A stretch of DNA of 64,000 nt from Bolinopsis microptera. Taxonomy: Eukaryota > Ctenophora > Tentaculata > Lobata > Bolinopsidae. Numbering within the stretch: position 1 is the stretch's first letter; the number at the start of each line of letters is the position of its first letter. The position numbers and the translations under genes are program-made. The stretch lies in contig NC_087074.1 in NCBI RefSeq assembly GCF_026151205.1, positions 13,469,742-13,533,741 of the forward strand, written 5' to 3'. The notes beneath the pieces were generated by a model, which was given only the letters and a program-made list of their open reading frames with translations, searched no databases and was not told the DNA's origin. This document shows, one piece after another, positions 8,246 to 17,200 of the stretch.

Positions 8246-9535
8246 TTAGTTACCAGGCAAGAGCGAGACAAACTCCCGCCTTAATGGCCAGTGCTTTCGA
8301 ACTTTCTCGCTTCGCATAGAGAGGTTTTGAACACCGGTCACCAGACAGTTAGCTATCTCACTCTTGGGCAGCTGAGTAATGTGAATCCCATTTCCAGATC
8401 TATCTAAAATCTCAAACCCTTTGTTAAATATCACTCTACAAATATGGTGGGAGTCGAAAAACCAAAAGTTACGATTTTCGATCAGACTAAAGTCAAACAT
8501 GCAGCGGTTAAACAAATCAACTTCCTTATTTAACCATGCAAATCTCGTTCTAAGAAGGGAGTTGAAAACAAACACTGTTTTTGGGTATCTAGCAAACAAG
8601 TAGTTAAAATTGTCCCTAATTTCACGGGAAAGTGTATAGCTTCTATGGTCATATCTCGACAAATCATTAATACCTGAAGATATAATCACATAATCGCAGT
8701 TTTCAAAAAAATTTTCAAACTTCATTAAGTCCGTGAGTTGGTACATGTCACGCTTTATGACACGAAAGTTAGAGGGGAAAGATGATGGGGTGTTACGTAT
8801 CATAGAGTCAGTAAGGTATAGGACAGTCTGTTTGGAGGGTCTCAGGGGGTCGGATGGTGCTATTGACGGTTCATGGATTTTAGGAATGTGCGTGCGCATG
8901 GGCTTGTCTATGCGTCTAAAGGTCACTGACACACGACACGAGGTGACGCCAGGTTCGGGTTGTATTGCATGCTCCCAGAAAAACTGAGACTCTGTGGTCA
9001 TTGCGTACACTGTGCCATTACTTAGTTCGTGTTCACGTCGCTCATCAGTGACTAAGTTACGGAAAGTTAAGGTGCGAGTGGCCCCAAAGCTGGCAGTGAT
9101 GATTTCACCCGTTAAGCCTGTTTCATTATCCGAGTGAAACGGGATAGAGTCTGAGCCTGTCTGGTATCTAGTGACCATGCAAGTAACGTTATCCCTATTG
9201 AAGGTGGGATCGTCTAATTCCTCAGCTATACAGTCTAGTATCTTATTTACAGCGTGATCAGATGGTGGGTAGGCCTTAGCGCGATGGGTAATACTGCCGT
9301 AACTGTATTTACTGGAGCCAAAGTAAGAGACGTCACGTGATCCTATGCGTTGAAAGTCCAGTCCATCACAAACATTATGCGTTTCAAACTCAAACTTTGA
9401 TCGCAAACTTCTTACCGGAGTAGCTTCTAGTACTTCCTCGTGTCCGGCTGGCGAACCTGTGACGAAGGTTGAGGGATCCGAAGTAGTGTTGGGAGTAGAG
9501 TTCCTAGCGACGAGAGAACTAGAGCTCCTTATCAC
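8246..9535 (-). CDS. LINE ORF1: AlkB-like dioxygenase fused to SGNH esterase-like domain
   Basis: The product is 429 residues. Residues ~55-210 form a 2-oxoglutarate/Fe(II) dioxygenase of the AlkB family: H134-x-D136 (PFHSDNE), distal H189 (FWEHAIQ) and R201/R207 in RVSVTFR, all the expected iron and 2-oxoglutarate ligands, in the form typical of AlkB domains of plant RNA viruses. Residues ~236-400 look like an SGNH hydrolase: S244 in LTDSM (block I), GIND at 288-291 (block III) and GNGIH with H385 (block V), where the usual Asp three before His is Asn. Esterase domains are known in CR1-type ORF1 proteins. The open frame starts with GTG and stays open upstream to about 9592 without an ATG, so the N-terminus is frameshifted or 5'-truncated. 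Position and strand make it ORF1 of the LINE whose ORF2 follows. Confidence 0.85.
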   Translation of the reverse strand: MIRSSSSLVARNSTPNTTSDPSTFVTGSPAGHEEVLEATPVRSLRSKFEFETHNVCDGLDFQRIGSRDVSYFGSSKYSYGSITHRAKAYPPSDHAVNKILDCIAEELDDPTFNRDNVTCMVTRYQTGSDSIPFHSDNETGLTGEIITASFGATRTLTFRNLVTDERREHELSNGTVYAMTTESQFFWEHAIQPEPGVTSCRVSVTFRRIDKPMRTHIPKIHEPSIAPSDPLRPSKQTVLYLTDSMIRNTPSSFPSNFRVIKRDMYQLTDLMKFENFFENCDYVIISSGINDLSRYDHRSYTLSREIRDNFNYLFARYPKTVFVFNSLLRTRFAWLNKEVDLFNRCMFDFSLIENRNFWFFDSHHICRVIFNKGFEILDRSGNGIHITQLPKSEIANCLVTGVQNLSMRSEKVRKHWPLRREFVSLLPGN

Positions 9536-10270
9536 CTCCTTGTATTCGTCAAGCGTACAAAGGACCCTTTCTCTGACTGAAGTACTCTCTCCTCATGGAG
9601 ATCTTTCTTATCTTTTTCATGTGCACTGTAGATTTTATTTAGTGGCTTACTTTCTTATGTTACATACTAATTTTGTTTTACTTCTAGCAAGTCAACATTG
9701 TGAAAATAATGTTCATGTTGATAAAACAAATAGATAATGTAAATAAATTTGAGATTTTGGCTCAGTGGTAAGAAGATTTCGTTCAGCAGGAAATTAAAGC
9801 TGTAAAAAGCTTAAGTGGTCTACAACGCTAACAGCTGAGCTGCCAAAGGGACGATGCTCGATAAATTGGAAATCAAACACAATATTTTACAAGTGTCACC
9901 CATTAACTTTTTGGATACTGGAACTGAATTTCAACATTCAACTTAACTGATTCAAGATAAGAGTAAAGTTAATATATATTGAAAAGTGAAAAAATACACC
10001 TACAATTTTTATTGTATCACGTGGTGACCCCCACTGTCGCTTTACTATAGTTTCTACGATACAGGGGAGCCGCGCACTCGTGCGCGGCGGGTCTTACAAC
10101 GTATGGCAAGATTTTTCCGGGTAAACATTTTAAAATGTGGTCAAAATGTGCCCATTTTTGCTTAAAGTTAGAATAATTTTTTGCAGTTGTATTATAATCA
10201 ACCAAAAATTAATCACATCATGTTTGCCTAAATTTTCCCTTTCCGAAAAGTATTTTATATACTTTATTAA
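9536..10270. other. LINE 5' flank and noncoding DNA; weak tRNA-like A-box
   Basis: No gene is visible. Around 9760 the sequence TGGCTCAGTGGTAAG resembles a polymerase III A-box, but I find no convincing B-box after it, so a tRNA-derived SINE is only a possibility. The 5' end of the LINE must lie somewhere in 9592-10270. Confidence 0.3.
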
Positions 10271-10415
10271 TATATGTTACGTATCACAAATATCAGAGAT
10301 ATTTTTCCACCTTCGGCAGCGCGCGCGCGAAAAGTGCCATGCAACGTTTGTCAAATACTTTATCGAAGTTTGACATACGTTGCATATCTCTGATATTTGG
10401 GATACATAACATGTA
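10271..10415. mobile_element. Short foldback/MITE-like element, nested hairpins
   Basis: Arms of about 32 bp at 10271-10302 and 10384-10415 are inverted copies with about three mismatches (core AAATATCAGAGATAT). Inside them a second inverted pair (GCAACGT...ACGTTGC and TGTCAAA...TTTGACA) occupies 10341-10383. A GCGCGCGCG run lies in the asymmetric part near 10321. No transposase is encoded. Confidence 0.7.
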
Positions 10416-11535
10416 TCAAATCGAAGTTTGAATATTGTCACTCATTTGGTATGCATGATAAATAATTATGTATTAAAGTTTAAATTTTTGGTAACACAGA
10501 TAATATTCAGCAAAATTAACACAAAGTTTTTGCTGTGAAAAACTATGTAAACGCGCGGCGTAGTAAACTTTTAGTCGATGTATTATAATTTATATTTCGT
10601 GCCATGACATTGCATCAAGCGCTATACTATATCCATTTTGGTAATTTTATAACCATGTCCAGATGTCCTACTAATTCTTCAAGTATGATACACAGTATGG
10701 TATGTCTCTGAACTTAACTCATCATATTTATCGTTTATTCACATTGATAAATTTTTTAGGCGATAGTGGTTCAATATTTGCAGTTCTATGAATTGTAAAC
10801 CGAAATCTTGTTTGTCAGTCATGAGCCACAGCTTTGCGAATTATTCTAGACAAGGAGATATTCCTCCAAAATGTTAATTACTTTGAATCTTTACTTCACT
10901 ATTTTATTAAAGTCATCATGTCTTGATAATTTCTTTATTTTTCGGCCTGTTATTAAAAGTTGTTTTTGTGTACTGTTTTCATTGGGTAACGCGATTATGA
11001 TCGCGTTGATGGAAAAGACGAATAGGTTACTTCAGAAACTTGTTGTGACTTGTGAGCCCAATCCTATATTACCATGTTATGTTGTGAATAGTTTATAATT
11101 TTGTGGACAGTTCATAATTTTGTAAGGCACGGTTGTGAGGTATTTATGTGACATGGTTTAACATACATCATGTATCGAATTTTCGCATATCGAAAAGTTG
11201 ATTGTACACTTAGCTCCTGGCCTGAGCATTTTTTGTCAAACAGTATATATATACAATAAGTTAAATCAAGTGATGCACTTAAATCAAGTGATCAGTGATG
11301 CACATAAATCAAGAGCACAATCGTAAATCGTGAGCAATAAATATCATCTATCCCTCGTAGCTCCTATCCTCAGGTATCAGGTTGAAGGAGACATTGGATA
11401 TAGGGGCAGTCCATGCCTTCTTTACCTTTCCACGTACACCTCAATCTGCTACTAGCAGACTCTTCATTATATCCATACTCAGGCGTGTCCTGATGTTACA
11501 CATCGCCTGGCTGTAGTGGTGGTGGTGGTGATGGG
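10416..11535. other. AT-rich intergenic sequence
   Basis: I see no gene here. 11210-11340 contains short tandem-like repeats of AAATCAAGTGATGCAC, and 11340-11510 resembles, in wording and order, the LINE tail region near 38080-38200 (a GGTATCA(A/G)GTT motif, then a GATGTTACACAT or CATGTAACACAT motif). It is therefore probably old LINE 3' sequence. Confidence 0.4.
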
Positions 11536-11835
11536 CTAGGCGTCTAAGGGTCCCTCAAGCAAGGTCTTCTTAGCAAACGCCAGGATTTCTATCGGGTTGG
11601 TGGTTAGTATGTCCAAGTTTAAGTCAGATTTTCCGAAGATTTCTTCTCTCGTCCTGATCGTTGCAGGGCACCGAATCCAGTGTGGTACTGTTTCTTCTTC
11701 TTCTCCGCAACGGGGACAAGTTGCACTCTTTGTAGAGGCGATCCCATTTTTGTAGAAGGCAATGGCCTGCTCTGAGTTGTGCTAGCAGCGCTCCGTCTTT
11801 CCTGCTCTCTATTTTACTGTCCGCTCTTTTTCTGG
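11536..11835 (-). pseudogene. LINE ORF2 C-terminal relic with CCHC knuckle
   Basis: On the minus strand the frame reads LRAGHCLLQKWDRLYK, then after one frameshift CPRCGEEEETVPHW and a CPATIRTREEIFG block, ending at a stop at 11536-11538. The C-x2-C-x8-H-x4-C knuckle followed by a CP..R....F segment is the standard C-terminus of Jockey/R1-like LINE polymerases. Only the last ~100 residues remain, with at least one frameshift. Confidence 0.78.
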
Positions 11836-12149
11836 CTGTAGTCCTCCTTGGTCTTGGTGGCTATCCACACAAGTCTCCTTATGAAACGCTTGGCCTCAGG
11901 TGCCATTCCTTTTGTAGTGGTAAATACAAGGGGGACGAATGACCCTTTTATTTCTCCAATTGTAGCACATGGTTCATGTACTGATTCTTGCAGAGTGTAG
12001 AGCTGTGGCATGGTCTTTCCTCGATATGTTGGCGATTGGGATTGAAAATTCGCACGGCCTGAGCATGTCAAAGATTCAGGATCTTTCGATCCCTGATCAT
12101 TGAACCCATTATCACGTTTCCGGATCATTCGGCTGTATTGAATTTCCAC
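11814..12149 (-). pseudogene. Second LINE-like C-terminal relic
   Basis: This 111-residue frame contains GSFVPLVFTTTKGMAPEA followed by a basic FIRRLVWIATK stretch. The block resembles a GSFTPLVFSTSGGMG-type segment I know from C-terminal tails of retroelement polymerases in cnidarians and other invertebrates. It belongs to a different family from the relic at 11536-11835, though on the same strand and abutting it. The family is unsure. Its upstream end lies only about 75 bp from the AMDHD1 start codon. Confidence 0.55.
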
Positions 12150-12189
12150 ATAATTTTTATTTCTTTAGTCTAACCGAACTTTTGTCTTT

Positions 12190-12213
12190 TTAAATTTTAC
12201 TTTTACACTACAG
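12190..12213 (+). promoter_or_regulatory. Predicted 3' splice acceptor before AMDHD1
   Basis: A pyrimidine-rich stretch ending TTTTACACTACAG lies 12 bases before the AMDHD1 ATG. It would suit either a 5' UTR intron, whose first exon must then lie upstream of the LINE relics, or spliced-leader trans-splicing. There is no other sign of either. Confidence 0.4.
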
Positions 12214-12225
12214 AAAAGTTTGAAC

Positions 12226-13494
12226 ATGAGTTTGCTGGTTAAAAATGCCAGCCAAGTTGTGGTGGTATGCTCTAAAATGCAGAAGTTTTTGAAAAGTCAA
12301 GATATAGCTGAGCAGTTCATTGTATTGGAAAACACATCGGTCGCCATCGACCATAGTGGACTCATATCCCAAATTGGTCCATTACAGGAAATAATCTCAT
12401 CCACCCCAGAGTCTGATTTTGAAAAAGTTATTGATGCCACCGACAAATGTGTCATTCCTGGAATGGTAGATGGTCATACACATGCTGTGTGGGCTGGTGA
12501 TAGAGTGCATGAGTTTGCTTTAAAACTGAAGGGAGCTTCCTACATGGAAATACATAAGGCAGGAGGTGGTATTGGGTTTACAGTAGACAAGACCAGGGCT
12601 GCTAGTGAGGAGGTTTTGCTTGATTTATATTTGCAACGACTCAAATTGATGCTGAGGAATGGGACAACACTTGTTGAGTCGAAATCTGGTTATGGACTTG
12701 ATGCTCAGACTGAACTGAAGATGTTAAAAGTCATTGAGAAGGCTAAATTACTCCAACCGATCGATATATCTTCTACATTTTGTGGTGCCCACTCGAAGCC
12801 TAAAGGGATGGATGAAATTTGTGCAACAAAGGATGTCTTGGAAAATCAGATCCCTGCAGTTCTTGATGCAATAAAGAATGGTGAAATTTCTGTTGACAGC
12901 ATTGATGTTTTCTGTGAGAAGGGTGTTTTTGAGACAGAAAGTTCAAAACAAATTCTCCTTGCTGGAAAGGAGAAAGGAATGATGATAAATTTCCATGCAG
13001 AAGAGTTGAACTACATTGGTGGTGTTGAGATGGGCGTATCTATTGGTGCTACAGCAATCAGCCATCTAGAGGAAATATCAGATGAAGGAATTCAGCATAT
13101 GGCTTCGAGCAATGCAGTTGCAGTGATATTACCCACAACTGCTCACATTTTAAAATTAAAGCATCCACCTGTCAAGAAAATGCTCGAAGAAGGTGTTATT
13201 GTAGCACTGGGTACGGATTTCAACCCTAATGCTTATTGTGTATCAATGCTGACTGTCATGAACCTTGCCTGTATTATGTTTCGTATGTCAATGGAAGAGG
13301 CCTTGGTTGCTTCAACTCTAAATGCTGCTGCTAGTGTTGGAAAATCTGACATGCATGGTTCAATCGAGGTTGGAAAGTGGGGTGACTTAGTATTAATAGA
13401 TGCTCCTCGATGGGAGCATGTGATATACCAGATGAATGCATCTGAGATAATTTCTCATGTGATAAAGAAGGGTCAAGTTGTTGTCAGCAAATAG
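12226..13494 (+). CDS. AMDHD1: Imidazolonepropionase (AMDHD1), uninterrupted
   Basis: The product hydrolyses 4-imidazolone-5-propionate to N-formimino-glutamate, the third step of histidine breakdown in the cytosol. It is a metal-dependent amidohydrolase of 422 residues, close to the usual animal length. Visible ligands and active-site parts: H84-T-H86 in DGHTHAVWAGDR, the AGGGIGF loop near 112-118, a SKSGYGLD segment near 152-159, H257 with catalytic Glu in NFHAEE, H280 in ISHLEE and D331 in LGTDFNPN. I start at the ATG at 12226 (AACATGA context) rather than the in-frame TTG two codons earlier. No introns interrupt the coding region, although vertebrate orthologues are multi-exon. No frameshift, 3' poly-A tract or direct repeat is visible, so a recent retrocopy is not supported. 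Confidence 0.95.
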   Translation: MSLLVKNASQVVVVCSKMQKFLKSQDIAEQFIVLENTSVAIDHSGLISQIGPLQEIISSTPESDFEKVIDATDKCVIPGMVDGHTHAVWAGDRVHEFALKLKGASYMEIHKAGGGIGFTVDKTRAASEEVLLDLYLQRLKLMLRNGTTLVESKSGYGLDAQTELKMLKVIEKAKLLQPIDISSTFCGAHSKPKGMDEICATKDVLENQIPAVLDAIKNGEISVDSIDVFCEKGVFETESSKQILLAGKEKGMMINFHAEELNYIGGVEMGVSIGATAISHLEEISDEGIQHMASSNAVAVILPTTAHILKLKHPPVKKMLEEGVIVALGTDFNPNAYCVSMLTVMNLACIMFRMSMEEALVASTLNAAASVGKSDMHGSIEVGKWGDLVLIDAPRWEHVIYQMNASEIISHVIKKGQVVVSK

Positions 13495-14246
13495 AAGACA
13501 GATTGAATCTTTATGTTCAGCTGTTACATTAAGAACAGGATTGCTTAGTTTGCATGATTTTAATCTCATGTTTGTGTCATATTATGCTTCGGGTTTTTAA
13601 TTTTATAATTTTAGTCAGTTTAATTTCATGACTCAATCCAGGTTTGAATATACATATTTAAAGCATTCTAGAAACTTTAAATTTATGAATATTCGTTTTT
13701 TAAATTTATCATTTTATCATGACAGATAATATATAGCATGCTATTGTGAATGCTATCTTCAGTTCAATACAATCCTTAGTTTTCTTCTCAACATGCACTC
13801 TCCTCTTGGCAAAATTTGCTTAAACAACAAATTGCATTCTTGTTTATTATATTTTGTTGTCGACTCTCTTTTGACAGAGCATACCAGCGTCACTTTAAAA
13901 TGAAACAGATTGTTATGTTACAGCAACATAAATCAACTTCACCCATAATACGAAACATTTTTGTTAGGCACATGAAAATAATCCTGGAAAGGTGAGAATT
14001 GTCATACAATTTAGCAGGACATCCTAACTGAGGTGAGTTTGGGTAACTTTGAAGACATTTGAAAAAACATCTGTTACATTTATTAACAAGCATCAGACGA
14101 AAGAAATATCAATAACATCAAACATCACAGGCTTGACAAATAACCCTCTCAGTGAGCAAACTTTTACATCCGTGCGCTGACTTATAAATCCTACAGTTAA
14201 CGGAAAGTTGTCCAACAACTCAATTCTCTATCAATAAGTATTTGTT
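13495..14246. other. AMDHD1 3' region and PNISR 5' region
   Basis: This AT-rich spacer holds the AMDHD1 3' UTR and the PNISR promoter and 5' UTR. I see no AATAAA close to the AMDHD1 stop and no TATA box that I would trust, and no other gene. Confidence 0.5.
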
Positions 14247-17200
14247 ATGTGGAAAACGTGGAACCCAGATCCACTGGCTTCGCAGCCTGCACCAGGTAGA
14301 TAAAAGCTTATCTTCTTATGATCCGTAGACTAAATGATATCTGGATCAGATGATATCTAGATCAGATGACAATATTTGGCATAAAACACGTAGAACGAAC
14401 CGTGTTATGTTACTATGGTATACTTTTAGTATGTGAGAAGCGACAGATTTTGTGCTGGAAAGATTAATTGTTGACACATTCGAGATGTTACATGGATTAT
14501 TCTGTTATTTAAAATTATTAAATCGCATTGCATATTTATTTGATATTTTAATTATGATGTTTTTCATAGTAAAAGTTTTGTCCACAGTATAGGTATCTCC
14601 GAATTCCCATTAGTTGTGCATTAAAGAGATGAGGGAGATGGTAGGAATAGTAGAGAGAGTAGGATAATAAGCTAATTTAGATACAGTAATTCGGGTTAGA
14701 TTAACGTGGAATTTGCAATTTCGCCAAGTGCGTCACCTCACGTTTATTAGCGGTAAGCATTGTCAGATCCATAAATTAGTCCACTTAAAGATCTTTTGCC
14801 TCAATATTTTTAGGTATTTGATGTATGATATATTATAATATGTTATGTGATGTATTTTATATGTTCTATCTACCCGCCTCGATAGTGGGCATGATTTGAC
14901 CCACTCTTTCAAAAGAGTATATTTTCAGTGGATTGGGCGGCTAAAGCAGCAGCATGGGCCCAAGAACAAGCGACCAAACCACCTCCGCCTCCTCCACCGC
15001 CCCCTCCTCAACAGTTTCAAGATATTGTGGAAAATGAAACTGAAATGGAGGATGCCATGCCCAATGATGTTTCCCAATCAAACGAATGGTATTTTTGTCA
15101 ACGTATAAATCAACATTTAAAAGACACTAAAAATACCTTAGCAATCAATCGAGATTTGAACAATCAACAGCCTTTTTTTTCTGATACGTAGAATTACAAT
15201 TTGTATTGACTGTTTTAACAGATGCTGTCAGCTTAGCAATCTAACCACATTTTCTAAAAGGTCGGCAGTAACAGACCCTGCTTTGGAAGTTCAATATAAT
15301 AGTAACTCCTGGAATGTAAGTATATCTCTCAATCTGAGTACCACACTTTGACCACCCTCCCTTGAACCAGCTTCGTGTTGCCTACAAGTACAACAACTCC
15401 AACACTTTCTCTGGTAACTATGTTCCACTGAATACTTCACAGGGTGGCGGTGAACAATATCCTGGTTTCTACGGAGAGGGGTACAATGGTTTCCAGACGG
15501 AAGGTGGCGCAGCAGCGTACAGCGAGCAGTACTTTGGGGCAGCAAGCGGTGGCGGCGCGGTAGGTCCAGCTGGTGGCGGTGGTGAGTCGTACGAGCAAGG
15601 TTTCTCAGATGAGTATTCACAAGGTTATCCTCCTAATACCCAGGTCCCTTTCACCAAACATGTGAGTAGAAATTATCTTTTATTTTTCAATTTATAACAG
15701 TAACCGTTTGATGATCATTACAGGAATTACTGAATGATCGGCGTTTGGTTTTATTAAGTTGCGGTATTGTAGGAATGAGCGATAAAAGAGTTTTGAGATA
15801 CGTACCAAACTTTGTCTGTGGGAAAACTAGAAATTGAAATGTTAATGTTTGAAAAGATCTGTAAAGTTGTCTCGATTGAATTTGTTTAAAAAATTATGAG
15901 TTTCTTTTATCCCTGTCAAAAGTTGACAAAAACTAACTTTAAGAATTCACAACAAAAACGTTGAACTATGAATGGATACCAAATCATTAACCATTAAAAA
16001 TAATCATGGATCTTCGCAAAAAATAGTCCCTCAGAAATGCTAAGAATTATAAAAACTTTAATTTTAAACCCACAATTTTTTCAGTCCGAAGAAAGAGGTC
16101 TGCCGCCGCCTCCTACACACACCCTTCCGATAAGTAGAGGTTTTCAAGAGAGATTGCCGCCCCCTGCAATACAACAGGAGATGCAGAGTAAGTACTCGCA
16201 ATTATATTTGTGCGATTGTAAAGGACTCGTTGTGAATTTTCTGTTAAGGGGCCATCCATAAATTACGTCTACCAATTTGGTAAAGCCCTAATGGACGTAA
16301 TTTATGGATGGCCCCTAAACTGATTACTTGTCTGGTATCTCTGAAGAAATGTGAGATGGCTTATTATTCTGTTCTGATCTTATCTTGTTTTTAATTGACG
16401 TATTGATAAATAAAGCTTCTCATTTCTTTTCAACTGCTTTCCAGTCTTGTTTTGTTTAAAAGATAAACCATGCCTATCCTCCTGATGGTTGCTGGGTTTG
16501 TTATTTTGTATTTTCTGTTTTCTGGCCACGACTAAACACTCAATGTTCACCCTTTGTTGTATCTTGTGTTTGTACTCTTGCTCAGGTAGTTTCTTGTGGT
16601 ATTTCTCTTATTTTAAGAATGTGGTATTCACATAATATTATTTTGTTGTTGATACTATGATTAAGCCACGTAAAATGCGAGTACCAACATACAGCCACCC
16701 CTCATCAGTGGCGACTCGCGTGGTCAACATAAGAAGGAAACAAATTATAGTAAGGGGAAAAGTGGCATTCCGTTGGATTTAAATGTTCACAAGGATTTAG
16801 CAACGGAATATGGTAGTTAGAACCCCTACGAACATAATTAGACTTGTCACCAATTTTGTTTCTCGACAGAAACACCACTTTTTACCACTTTTTACCACCT
16901 TTGTACCACCTTTCTAGTTTGCCAAATATCTTTAGTTGTGAACGTCGTAGAAGGCTGGAAATTAACCTAGAATGTTTATCTTATCAAGGAGTAAAACTTT
17001 TATAAGAAAAATTTTTACATCGGACAATCAGCTAATTGGATAATTACCAATTAGTTAATTACCAAAAAAAGTGAAACATTTTTATTGGCTCAAAATGATT
17101 AAAATCGTTTGAAACACGGAGAAATGTAGTTTTTAGAAAAACTTCAAAACTTTTTCACTTACAAATTTTTTTCGAGACTAAAAATTTCCGCCAAAAGTGA

